From: Desmodesmus armatus
Taxonomy: Eukaryota > Chlorophyta > Chlorophyceae > Sphaeropleales > Scenedesmaceae
DNA: 64,000 nucleotides
Assembly: GCA_007449985.2 (NCBI GenBank)
Contig: VIIQ02000006.1
Coordinates: 310,001 to 374,000, forward strand
Direction: 5' to 3'
Within the stretch, counting starts at the first letter, position 1; every line of letters begins with the position of its first letter. Under the pieces are notes generated by a model. That model was not told the DNA's origin and did no database searches. It was given only the letters and a program-made list of their open reading frames with translations. Made by a program: the position numbers and the translations under genes. Shown piece after piece: positions 22,801 through 34,200 of this stretch.

Positions 22801-25800
22801 ATGCAACAGCAGCAGCTGGCCTTCTGCCTGCTGTGGCAAGCAGCTGCTAGCCATCGTCAGCTACTGCTGCTGCTGCTGCTGCTGGCTGCGCTGATTGCTG
22901 TGCCTGGCGTGCCATCAGCCACGGCCGGAAGTAAACATTCATGGCAGCCCAGCCCGCCAACCTGCAGCACAACACACACGCAGAACAGCAGGTAGCGATT
23001 GAATCCTCCTCTGACCTGCCTGAAGACAGCTATGGTGTCACACCACAGTCGGAGGCAAGGTGCCATCATCAGGTACAAGCTGCCTTCAACATGCAAACTA
23101 ATACACAAGAGACAAAAGACTTTGTTATCCTGCAGTTGAGTGCAAGCACCTGCGAATCGCTTTCTAACTAGAGTATATACAGCCTCTCAGAGTCTGCGAT
23201 TCATCCAACAGCAGTCAACAACAGCGGATGCACCAGGCACAACACTGCATAGCTGCTGACTTCGACTGTACAGCAGGCACTGCAGAGCCACTCACGTCAT
23301 CACAAACACTGACAGCTGCGTAGAGTTTGGGGCATCATATGGCTGGTGTACATAGGCAGCCATCGCGAGGAATATGGTTGCCCAAACCAGCAACTTGGAC
23401 TGCAAACAGCACGCACAGGAACACATGACAGCAAGTGAACACCCAGCAGCACCTCAACTGCCTTGTGCTGGGTGCTGCTGCTGTGTTAGATCAAGGCCTC
23501 AAGATCTCTCTCCGAGCAGCAGGGTGACTGAGAGGTAGCGTATCAATGCACAGCAGGTGTCGGTTCCTTTCAGCTGTGCCAGGATCCCGTAGACAACGGC
23601 TGCTGCTGTCATGCCAGTGTGTGTGTGTGTCGACAGAGGGAGTACTTAGATACATGCAAGCTCACTAAGGCTGCCCTACTAGATAGGCAAGCACCATTGT
23701 GTGTGTGTTTAGCTTGTTGTGCTGTTGGACGCATGTACTTTGAAGCAGCAGCGGTAACAGATGCAGTACAGACCTGGAACATGAATCCAGTGACGCCAGC
23801 GCTCATGGCTGCGATGAGTATCAATGAGCTGACGGTGTCATCTACTGGGGGGACCTGGATGGATCCCACTTTCTTCACTTCCTGGGGCCGCCGTGGGTCT
23901 CCCAGGGTGGCTGCCTGCACACACAGACATGTACATAGACATGTGTTGCTTAGATACAAGCTCAGTGTCTGAAACACAGACTTGCCAGCATGTCGCATCA
24001 GGGGTGTGTGCAACTGCTAGAGGGGTACCTTGGAGGCCATTGTGAAAAGGACGGTATGATCCGGTCCAGAAGATGTGAAGCAGTACTTTTATCTTTCTGC
24101 AAGAGTCCAGTCAGCCCACGTGCAGGTCTACACTGCAGTAGTGAAGTGAGGCAAGATCAGTTCAGATCAGCGAGGAGCAAACGAATGGAAGAACCCTGGG
24201 GGAGGGAGAACAAAACGCTCATTTGGATGACACCCACTTTCTTCAAAAGTCCGCACCGTGTCTGCGCATGAAGGATGGTTGGGGTACGGTACCCGTGACT
24301 AATCGCAAAACCTTGGGCATTGGTCGTTGTTAGCTAGTGTCGCTTTCAAACCAGGCTGTTCTCCCGGTAGCTGTGTGCTGCTTCAAGGGAAGTCTGCTGG
24401 CGTCGTGAGATCCTCTCCTGACCCAGGAAACGCACAGTCAGCAGCAACAGCAGCAGCAGCAGCAACTCACAGCAGTGCAACCCACAAAGCCCAAACATGA
24501 GTGTATCAGCCCATTTTGCACAAAGGAGCACCTGCACTCACTTACGATTACGTTTCAATAGTTCCAAAGGACGCCTGTGCTGTCATTCAACTCCCAAGCG
24601 TGTTCATCAGCATACCTGCAGCAGCAGTACCCGAGACCCTGGTTACACTGCTGCTGAGGCCCAGGTGTGTTTTGCTGACCAGAACATCTACGCACCATCC
24701 CCTGCGCGTCTTCATATCGATGTCAGCAGATGAACAAACACCTAGTCATCGTGTAGGTCGTGTAGGCCCGTACCACCTTTCTAGTGACTCTGTGGCATGG
24801 CTATTGCTGCTGCTGCAGGGACCTGATCTGGTCAGCAGCATGCTGAACTCCTGCCTATCTGCCACAGCACACATCACAGATGCGGTTGTGACCCGCCTAG
24901 CAGACGCCCTGCAGACAGTTGCGCCGCCAGAAGCACCACGCAGCAAGGTCTGCATGCTCTGGCTGCTTCCTTGGGGGGGGGGGGGGGCTGCATGAATGCT
25001 TCCATGCACGCTCGCCTGCATGCATGCATGCATGCAGCAATGGTTGCAGGCGACAGCAATACGTTTTTTGGACCTTGTTGAGGCCAGCTGACAGACTTGA
25101 AGCAGTTGCACAGCAAGATGGAATCGCCGCTGCATCATGCTGCCCCTCCACTGTCATCCCTCCTTCGCTTCAATGACCCATGTGACTGGCTGCTGTGTGG
25201 CCCCTACAGGTTGAAGCCAGTGTGAAGGGCGCGCTGGTGCTACTGCTGCTGGGGCTGCTGAAAGGAGTCATATCGGTGAGTGTGCAGGTTGCCCTGACAG
25301 CTGGCACAGAATTTCGTTTCATTTCCTCACATGCCAGCACACCCTTGTGATATGTCATGCGCAGCAAGCTTGGCTGCAGAATACTGCCTTCATGCCAGTG
25401 TTGCTTCCTGTGAACAGCAGCCAGTTCTCTGATGATGCGATTTGAAGGCAGGGCCGATAAAAGCGGATTGTTGGAGCAGCTGATAGTGACATTGTCCTCG
25501 AACCCTGCTACACCCTTGCCTGCTGCCGTATTGATTGTCATTGCTGTGCACAGTTTGTGCTGCTTGTGGGCTGCATAGCCCTAGCAGCGTACACAGCCAC
25601 CCAGGTGTTTGGCTGGCATGGCTTCCTGCTCCAACAAGCGGACGGTAGCTTTGGTGAGTGGCAAGCAATGCGCAGTGCTGTATTGTTATGCTGTGCCTGC
25701 CAGGCACAGTGTACAGTGTACAGTGTATGTACGCTCATGCTGTGCAGCTGTTGCATGTGTCACCACACACACGAACGTTGAGTGCGGCAACTGCACACCG

Positions 25801-26401
25801 CACGACAGGCTGTAGGATGTGACATGCCTGTTGGGGCAATCGGCCCTGTGGTGTGCGCGTTGCTGGTCTGATATGGCAGGCACGCCTGGCTCACAGGAGA
25901 GTAGCTAAATGCCTGAAGGTCTGTGGAGACCTGGGTCGAGTTGCATGCATGACGTCAAAATATGCACATCTTATATCACCAATTTTTCTTTCCACCTCTT
26001 CTCCCTCTCTTGCTCTCTTCCGCTTGCTCGCTCGCACCCTCTCACCCTCTCTCCCGAACTGTGCCGAAACACAATTTGATGTCTGGGGCAGATCAGGGCT
26101 CCTGTGCACAATTTGTCGCTCACAGCATATCTGTGAGACTCTGAGCTATCCTTCTTGCTTTGGAACTGCAGGTGGCAGCAACTACGGGCAGCAGCAGTAC
26201 CCACCCAGACAGCCGCCACCTGGGCAGGGCTACCCTCAGGGTTATGATGGGCAGGCTGCATACAGGCACCCACAGCCACAGCCACAGCAGCAGTACGGCT
26301 ATAGGCAGCCTGGCAGGCAGCAGCAGGGCAAGAGACCACCCTCAGGGGACCAAGGGGATGTGGTAGATGTTTTCCACTACCCACGTGCCGCGCCGCAGTG
26401 A
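22801..26401 (+). CDS. Secretory-pathway membrane protein with Pro/Gln-rich tail, unknown function
   Basis: A fully phased model: 22801-22930, 24526-24752, 24819-24947, 25210-25275, 25554-25653 and 26172-26401, coding 293 residues. Exon 1 is a signal peptide with a poly-Leu core and a small-residue cleavage region (GVPSATAG). A lumenal or extracellular segment follows, with strands such as YVSIVPKDACAVIQL, then a helix-rich region (LNSCLSATAHITDAVVTRLA). Two adjacent hydrophobic helices come next (GALVLLLLGLLKGVIS and VLLVGCIALAAYTATQVFGW). The tail is a Tyr/Gln/Pro/Gly-rich cytosolic segment ending VVDVFHYPRAAPQ. The donor at 24752 (GTAGGT) is the least certain joint. No family is recognised. 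Intron 1 (22931-24525) contains a separate minus-strand gene. Confidence 0.55.
23296..24040 (-). CDS. Asterix-like (WDR83OS family) ER membrane protein
   Basis: Exons in transcription order: 24040-24029 (MASK), 23914-23774 and 23399-23296, all in phase with GT-AG introns. The middle exon reads AATLGDPRRPQEVKKVG, then a helix (SSLILIAAMSAGVTGFMF). The third exon gives a second helix (LLVWATIFLAMAAYVHQ) and DAPNSTQLSVFVMT. A DPRRP motif near the N-terminus, then a helix ending GxMF, then a Trp-containing helix and an Asn-rich turn, match the Asterix family. Asterix is a subunit of the PAT complex, which chaperones membrane-protein insertion at the ER translocon. The C-terminus is unsettled: either a TGA at 23292-23294 overlaps the donor, or a further short exon completes the third helix. 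The gene lies wholly inside an intron of the plus-strand gene. Confidence 0.6.
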
Positions 26402-27102
26402 GGCAGCGATAGTATTGCAGGCAGGGGTGATGGGCGCAAACGGGGAGAGCGTGAGAGTTGTTGATTGGCCTGGCCGGCCAGCTGCCGTGCACTGGTACGC
26501 CTGCGGACTGGGTGGGGCTGTGATGATCGCTGTGTGGGACATGTGTAATCAAGCGGCTTGACCGCAGGCAGTGCGAGTGAGGAGCAAACTATAAAAAATA
26601 ACACACATGGGGCCGATCCTGGTGGCAGGTGTCTCTGCAACTCAGGAGAAGCATTCCTGTTCCCTGTTTCTCAGGCACCGTTCTCTTTGAGCCCTTGGCC
26701 CTGCTTTCCAGAGCCTTTGACCAAATGGTAACAGAGTTGCAGCAACATCAGAACGCAAGGCACTTGACTGGGTTGGAGCCCCACTGTTCACTGGTGTAAT
26801 ACAAATAATGCGACGTGCTGCACCGCACAGCTAATGTGACGCCTTGTCAACAGCAATGCCTGAAACCGCGCTGTGGTCTGGCCAGAAAAGCTTTGGGCTC
26901 GTTGAGCTCCAGCGACTTGGCAGGAACCTAGGGTCAAAGCAAGTCTCTAGAATGCCGTACTTGCTGTTCCTCGCTTTAGTTCACCCAATTGTTGTCCTGT
27001 AGTTTTGGGCCCCGGCCTCAGACCGGATTATGCAGAACGCAGGGAAACTGCATTGACACTGCACTAGCGGTCCACTTACCGAGTTCCAATAAAGTTTTAA
27101 CA
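26402..27102. other. Intergenic, no gene recognised
   Basis: 3' flank of the secretory membrane protein and promoter region of the transporter at 27103. Nothing else is supported. Confidence 0.5.
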
Positions 27103-30100
27103 ATGTCGAGCTCGATTGCGCTCACGTATGATGAGGTGCTGACACAGCATGTTGGGCAATTTGGTCGCGGGCAGCTGGTGTCCCTTGTCTGGGCCTCTTC
27201 CCACGAGATAGCAAATGCTGCAGCTCTTTTTATATGGGTGTTCCTCACCGTTGATGCTGTGGCCAACCACAGCTGGCGATGCACAGACCCTGCGGATGCT
27301 GTGTGCATGACAGTTTGGCAGCAAGACAGACCTGATAGCCATACCTTCTGCGCCCTGGGCCCTGATCAGTGGCAGTGGACCAGCCAAGGCGGGAGCTGGG
27401 AGTTGATTTGCCATGTGCACACCACACACGCTCACAAATGCGCAACATTAACACATATACGAGCACAGCCCAGGCTGCCGGGTGCATCCATATTGCACTT
27501 CAGGTGGTGTGCTTTTTGGGACTTTGACACGTGACGCTGACATGTCGTCTGTTCAGATTCGCTGGTGGCTAAATTCAACCTGGTCTGTGCCAATGCGTGG
27601 CAGGTTCAGTTCGCCAACTCGGTGAGCACGTGGATGTGTACAGCTTGTTTGTTCCTGCACCACGCATGCGCAAGCAAGGCCTCCCTACTTCTCCCTTCAA
27701 ATGCACCCTAGGCCTCGAGGGCGACTGTCTCCCATGTGGGCCAAGACCCAGGGTTGGTGGGCCACCTTGCCATCCGCGTGTGCCTCTGCCACTTGACCAC
27801 TGCCACTGCTGCACATGGGCCCAGTGCTGACCTTCCGTGCAAGGCTTTGCAAGCCGCACGCTGCTGACGACGGTCCTACGCTGAAGCATGCCAACATTGG
27901 CACCGTGGGTACTACTCGTACATAGTAACTGAGTTGCCTCTGCCTGGAGCATCTGAAATCATATCGATTCAAAGTTACACCTGTAGCTATGCAGCTCAAG
28001 AGCTCATGCCAGCCATTCAGCGTCTATGTCCTTCCTGTGCTGCAGCTGGTGTTCATGGGTGCTTTCCTGGGCTCAGGCCTGTTTGGGTTCCTGTGCGACA
28101 GCTGGGGCCGCCGCAAGCCTATGTTCCTGGCGACCGCCCTGGTGGCTGCCACCATGCTAGCAGGCCTGGCAGCTCCCTCCTACTGGGTGATGGCTGCACT
28201 GCGCGGCGTGGCAGGCATCGGTGCCGCGGGACAGACCCACACCGCAGCCCTGCTCAGCGTGGAGCCTGTGGGACCCGACTACAGGTGCGGTGTGCTGCCA
28301 GCACAGCTTTTTTTTGTTTCACCAGGGTGTGAGGGTTGGGTGGGGGTTGGGTAGGGGTGGGGTGGGGGGCGCTTTCATTGAAAGGCAGCAGCCTTAAGAA
28401 CACACCTACATATGATGTTTGCTTGTGACACCTTAAAGTGACAGACAGACAACTGGCGCCACCTTCCCTTGGTGGTGCTGCACTGCCAACATCTGTAAAA
28501 ATTGTTGCCCTCTTGTTGTTGTTGCACTGCCTTGCAGAGGCCTGGCTGCTGTCCTCAACGCGCTGATTTTCACGGTGAGCAACCCTGTTGTAAGGCTGCC
28601 GCAGTGATGCGATGCCAAGGCTTTGGCAGCCATGCTACTACTGCAACATGCCCTGGGGTTGGTGTGACACCCGGCACACAAGTACAAGTCAGTTGATTGC
28701 CAAGCAGCCGAGTTGGCTGCCAATCAACCCGGTATTGAATACAAGGGGCCATACAAGCATCAAACTTTGTTTCCGGGAACTGTGAGGATGAGTTGCGGCA
28801 TGATCTCTCTCTCCTTGCTGTTCTGCTGCAGGCTGGCGAGTTCCTGCTGGTAGGTCTGGCATACATCCTGCCAGCCTGGAACCACCTGCTGCTTGCTGGG
28901 GCTTGCATCAACCTGGCTTGCCTCCTGGTTTATCCCTGGACGCTGGAGAGTGCACGTTGGCTGCTTAGCCAGGGGCGCACAGCAGAGGCAACAGCCATCC
29001 TGCAGCACACCGCGCAGGCCAATAGGACCAGCATGCCAGCACAGCCCTTGGTGGGCAGCTGCTCTGTGTCTGCAGCAGTAGCGATCGTGACTGAGGTGGA
29101 GGGACCTCAGGTAGAGTCTGACTCTGACTCTCCAACCAGCAAGGATGCAGAAGTGCTAGTGGAGGAGGGCAGGGGCCCTGCCAGCAAGCTGTCAGCTGAG
29201 GCGCGCCTGGGCGTGTGGCAGGTGCTGCGTCAGCGGCAGCTGGCCTTCAGGCTGGCTGTGCTGCTGCTCAACTGGTTTGCACTGTACCTCAGCTATTACG
29301 GCATCACAGTTAGCAGCGGCGGCATCCCAGGATCCGTGTGAGTAGTGTGTGCTGTGTCCTGAGATATGCCCTGAGATATGATGCTATATAGAGCTATGGC
29401 GTGCAGCAACAAGTTCGAATTCACTCACAGCACCTGTTGTAAAGTGCCTTGCGAAATACAGCTGTGTTGTGTGTGTGCATCAACAGCCCGCTGCACTTTC
29501 ATGTACGTATGCCACTGGCGACAAACAAGACCTCCAATGCTGGTCACTAAGGTACTACGCTCTGCTTGTGCCGCTGCTACTGCTGCTGTGTTCTTGCGGT
29601 ACTACAGGTTCGTGACCTTTGCCATCTGTGTGGCTGCTGAGGTTGTGGCACTCCTGCTGGTGGGGTTCACCATCGACCGGCTCGGCCGCCACAATATCCT
29701 GGCCTTTGGGCAACTGCTGGGCGGTGCGGCATGCCTGGCCTGTGCCATGGCTCCAGGAGGGAGCAGCCAGGCAGCGCTGGCAGGCATTGGCAAGCTTGGC
29801 AGTTCAGGTGAGGGTTGCATGTTTGACTGGTTGCGTGTCGTTCATGCCTTGCTTTCCATGCCGTTTCCATGTTTCATGGCGCCCTGGCTGTGGCTTGGTG
29901 AGCAGCATGGGGCAGCATCAAGTGACATGCGGCTTTGCTTCACCAGTTACAGTGTGCCGTGCAGCAAGAACGTCACTGTGTCTGCCGCCTACTGTAAGCG
30001 TGTTCGGTGCCACAGTATCACTTCGCAGGCCAATGTAGCATGCTGCTGCCTTACGGCAATGGCTTCTGAGCAGGGCCCTTCCACAGGCTCTAGAGCCTGT

Positions 30101-31268
30101 AAAGGAGATCTCTTTACCCGGCTCTCACCTCTGCTTGTGCTCCCGTTGTGTTTTTCCTGCTTGCAGCGGCCAAGGCTGCGATCGGCCTGTACACTGCCGA
30201 GCTGCTGCCCACCACCTGCCGCTCCTCCATCACCGGCATCTGTAGGCAGGTGTCACGCCTGGGATCCATTGCTGCCCCCTTCCTGCTCATGCTGGCAGCA
30301 CAGCTGGGCGTGGTGGGCGGACACAACCACGTGAGTGGCAGGCCCTGAGGGGGGTTTAGGGGTTAGAGTGAGGGTTGAGGGTTTAGGGAGTCAGATCAGG
30401 GATTGGCTGACAGCTGGCAGTGACGTATAATGGCATGGCACCACGACTGAGCCTGTCAGTCAATGCTGCTAGGGGTGCTGGACGACTGGTGTTTCAGCCT
30501 GCCACTGAGTGTTGATGCGTGACAGCTGCAGACGTCTGCTGTCTCTCCTGGACGGTGCGCGGTATGCTTACAGAAATAACATGGTCTGCTGCGTGCAGCT
30601 CGCCGATCCCTGCTGGACCCTTGGCTATTGTTCAGACTTTTGTCAGACTAGCGTCGCCAAGCTTGAATCAGACCAAAGCAACTTGAACACCAGTTGCTGC
30701 ACACTGTCCTGCCGTGCACAGGTCTTCATAACCTTCACTGTGTTTGGCTCTCTTGCTGTGCTGGCGGGGCTGCTGACGCTGCTGCTGCCCGAGACGCTGG
30801 GGGCCTGCATGCCTGAGACCATAGAGGTACGTGGCTTGTGCTGCACTGCGCAGTCACTCAGTGACCGGCTGCTGCTGCAGAGACGTCGAACAGCCAAGCC
30901 ACAGAATATGCCAATTGGAATATGCGGTGCAACACCGGCGCTCCCTAGCTTGCAAGTGGTGCACACGCTGACCAAGAAAAGATTGGGCCAACACCAGTGT
31001 GTCGAGATGCATGGGGTTGGATCTCCCTGAACCCTACCTAAACCCTAAACCCTACACTCCTAATCCCTAAACCCTAAACAAGGATGTTGGCAGAAACTCA
31101 CACGCAGGACGTGTTGCTGCGTGCCTGCAGGACCTTGACAAGCTGCAGTCGGTGTTTGCAGCCAAGCCCTGGCGCGAGGGTTGCCTTCCTCTGCTGCGCT
31201 GCATGTTCAGCACAAGGGCCCCAGGAGCAGCACAGCCTGCCGGCCACACCGACCCGGGAAGTGCATGA
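27103..31268 (+). CDS. SLC22-type organic cation/carnitine transporter (MFS)
   Basis: Nine exons close in phase to 579 residues: 27103-27388, 27557-27621, 28046-28284, 28538-28574, 28832-29337, 29608-29807, 30167-30330, 30722-30826 and 31131-31268. The N-terminus has the SLC22 pattern YDEVL...VGQFGRGQ, a first helix, then the large extracellular loop with paired Cys and FNLVCANAWQ. Helix 2 leads into the MFS signature CDSWGRRKP, and a second signature (IDRLGRHN) follows helix 8. YTAELLPTTCRSS precedes helix 11, and LLLPETLG closes the last helix, as is typical. Expected at the plasma membrane or an organelle membrane; the substrate is unknown, and organic cations or carnitine are family guesses. 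Exon 1 seems to end at a GC donor (AAG|GCGGGA). Introns 7 and 8 contain telomere-like repeats. Confidence 0.93.
30350..30392 (+). repeat. Telomere-like GGGTTTAGGG block in intron 7
   Basis: Degenerate plant-type telomere units (TTTAGGG and variants such as GTTAGAGTGAGGG) about 20 bases after the donor of SLC22 exon 7. Confidence 0.7.
31027..31079 (-). repeat. Telomere-like CCCTAAA block in intron 8
   Basis: Four or more degenerate CCCTAAA units, in the opposite orientation to the block at 30350, ending about 50 bases before the last SLC22 exon. Confidence 0.75.
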
Positions 31269-31325
31269 TATTTATGTTGGTGTGCATGATATATATGTTG
31301 GTTGTCACAAGCTTTATTTGCAGTG

Positions 31326-34200
31326 AGTGTATGGCTTGAATGCTTGGTGGGGGCAAAGGCCTGCTGTACGGCACAGCTGCTGGGAGCACGCAAATGTTGG
31401 GGAAGGGCTCTCTTCAAGAGGCCTTTGCATTACCTGGTTTGTGGAAAGTTGTGAGAGCAGGCCGTTCAGCCGTGGCAGTGATGTTGATGGGCAGCCGTCG
31501 CCTGTTGCGGCTTGTCTTGTCATCCCATCTTCTCCTGCATGACCTGAGCACTCGTGTGCTCACTCCTGTGACGTGACCATGTGGTCACTGAGGGTTCCAT
31601 TCCATTCGCCTGGAGGAGGTGTGGCCACCAGTTGCGGTGGCGCATGCGTCCGTCGTCAACACCGTGTGCCATTTTGCTTGCTGTCAGATGGGCTTCAGTT
31701 TGGGCTGTCGAAATGGGCTGCAGAGAAGGTTGCGGTCCGGGACCACCGCCGCTTTGGCATCCACTCAAGCTTGTTTCCCTAGGGCCTCCTCTTGGCCAGT
31801 TTTGGGCTATTGTCCTTCGGGTGGGTTCCAGCCAACCCCTGTTGGCGAGATGTAGTTTCAGGCGACACTGTGTGCTGCGGCCCTTTTATGCTGCGGCCCT
31901 TTTATGCTGCGGCCCGCACCACATGCCCGCTTCATGCTTCATCCACGTGCACTTTGGGTGCTGCACGTTTGCATCATATATCAAATCAGACCTGCTGTGC
32001 AACATGGCACCATTGGGTTGCACCTTTTTATCTAGGTGTCGAGGTGGGGGGGGGGGGGGCGCACCACCCTGGGTTGCATTTTACATCCTGCATGGCGAAG
32101 CAGAGTGTGACACTGAGGTCTGCTGGTATGGCTGCCGGGTGAATGTCGGTGGGGGTGAAAGCCTGCTGTGCGGCATGGCAGGGGGCAGCACTTTGGTGTG
32201 GGAGGGCAATTCTTCTGGAGGCCCTCAAGGCTTGGACAGCCTGATTCCGGCTGTGAAGAGCAGCAATCCGAGCCATTCCTGGATCATTTTTGGGGTTGCC
32301 AATCTTTGGTCAACGGCCTTGAGTCCATGGGGTATGAGCCAGCCTCTGTTGGTGTACTGTGGTTTCATTTTGCACTCGGTGTGCTGGGCACTGTTTTCCT
32401 ACGAATTGTGCCCAAACATATGCCATACGACTAGTAGTCGTGTCATGCCGGCGCTTCAATGCATCAATGCATGTTCTGGGCGAGTGCAGTGCGGGCTATG
32501 GCTTGGGTGTCGTTCAGGTTGTGTCAGTGCCATGTGATAGGGTAATACCACCTGTGAGGTGTTAATGTCACACCGAGGTGGTCAGTGATTGCAGGTGATT
32601 GTGAGTATGAGTTGCAGCATGAATGCCGTTTTAGGGGGGGTGGACACGTGCTGTGCGGCGTGGGTGCTCTCATGAGTAGGATCATATGTGGCTAGCAGAG
32701 CCCCTCGAGCTCGCGCCCGCAGGGTGTATGAATGCTGAATGTATGCAGGCCCTTGAGCAGGCCCTTGAGCAGCACTGATAGCACCAGTGCTGAATGTGGC
32801 AAGCCGTTATCTGTTGCGCCCTCTGTTGTCTTCCCATCAATCACCCCATCCTCTCCCCTCGGCACCACTTGAGCACATCTGTGTTCACTCCTGTGAGGTG
32901 GCCGCGTGGCCACTGAGGTCTCATACTATTCTCACTTAGGGGAATGTGGCCGTCTAGCGCAGTCAGCGCCCGTGTCACCTTGCGCGACGTGTTTGTTACT
33001 GAAGGCTTTTTGCCACAATGGGTTTTGGTCAGCACTGCTGTAGCAGAGGGGCTCTGCTTATCCTTGTGTTGTTGACTTTGCGGGTAACTTACCCGCAGCC
33101 CATGATGGGCTGTAGTCCTTTGTGGCCACCCCCCAGCCAACCCGTGTTGGCGTATGATTGGGTGACACTGTCACTGAGCTGCACTCTATGTGAAAACCTT
33201 CCTCGTTAGTGGTGCTCAAACATACATGCATCAAGTCACGGGGCACCTTACACCATCATGGTGACCATGACGGGCAGAGGGAGAGGTGACGCTGGAGTCT
33301 GTGGGACATTGTCAGTATGGGTTGGGGTGGATTTCATCGGGGGACGCCCGTTATCAATAACAAAAGGTGTGTGGTCGATAACAGGGCGCCGTTATCCGTT
33401 ATCGCCAGATATTTGATAACGATATATATAGCGGTCAGCGAAGTAGGGACGTTGTGTGTGGGACATTGTCAGTATGGCTTTTTGGGGGGGGGGGAGGGAC
33501 ATTGTTAGTATGTTTGGGGTGGATGTTCATCGGGGTGACCACCTGCTGTGCGGCACAGCTGCTGTGCAACACAACTGCTGGGGATCCTCCCCAGGAGTGC
33601 GGCACTCCTGGGTGGGAAGGAACTCCTTCCTCCACAGGTCTCTGGAGCAGACCCCGCTCATGAACAGGCAGTGGACAAGACTCTCGGAGGGGACAGCTCT
33701 GGGAAAGGAGCAGCATTGCTGTGGTCGTGGAAAGCGCCTGTCTATAGGGGCTTGTCTTGCCATCACACCATCTCCTGCACATGAGCGCAACTTTGCTCAC
33801 TCCTGTGACGTGACCGCGTGGTCACTGAGGGCCCATCCCAATCATCACCTGCGGTCAGGACCTGTCCACTGTTTACGTTTTGATATCTGTCCGAATGGGC
33901 CACCCAGCAGGGGCAGCACTGCTGTTGCCAAGACATGTGCCTGTCCGGGGTTGCCAATCTTCGGCCAAAGGCCTGTAGTCCTTTGGTGCCAGCCCTTGTT
34001 GACATAGTGAGGTTTCAGCGGACACTCTTTGCTGTGTGCTGGGCTTTTTCTGCAGATGGTGCCAGCTTTTTTTGACATAGTGAGTTTCAGGGGACACTCT
34101 TTACTGTGTGCTGGGCACTTTTTCTGCGGATGGTGCCATGCAACTAGTGATTGCCCCATGCCGGCTTCAATGCTTCATCTAGGTGCACTTGCCACATAAG
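31326..34200. repeat. Array of diverged repeat units, non-autonomous element cluster
   Basis: Three to four partial copies of a unit share ordered blocks. One block (CTCACTCCTGTGACGTGACC and flanks) occurs at about 31559, 32886 and 33798. Another (CCAGCCAACCCNTGTTGG or diverged forms followed by ACACTNTNTGCTG) occurs at about 31829, 32340, 33132, 33990 and 34055. A third (ATGCCGGCTTCAATGCTTCAT or similar) occurs at about 31925, 32445 and 34150. No transposase, reverse transcriptase or clear terminal repeat was seen. A long plus-strand open frame at 31581-32537 runs through the repeats and is not considered a gene. The array begins just after the SLC22 stop codon. Confidence 0.7.
34005..34140 (+). 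repeat. Tandem duplication of about 65 bases
   Basis: Two adjacent copies of a segment running from GACATAGTGAGGTTTCAG to GGATGGTGCCA with a few substitutions, at the end of the repeat array. Confidence 0.85.

Noticed and set aside
29378..30334. Long open frame overlapping the transporter
   Set aside because: It is SLC22 exon 6 in frame plus read-through of the flanking introns; the spliced model explains it better.
30350..31080. A chromosome end
   Set aside because: The telomere-like blocks are short, degenerate, inverted and internal to a gene with exons on both sides.
31581..32537. 318-residue open frame
   Set aside because: Runs through the diverged repeat array, has no ATG-based coherent protein and is Cys/Trp-rich; explained by low stop density in GC-rich repeats.
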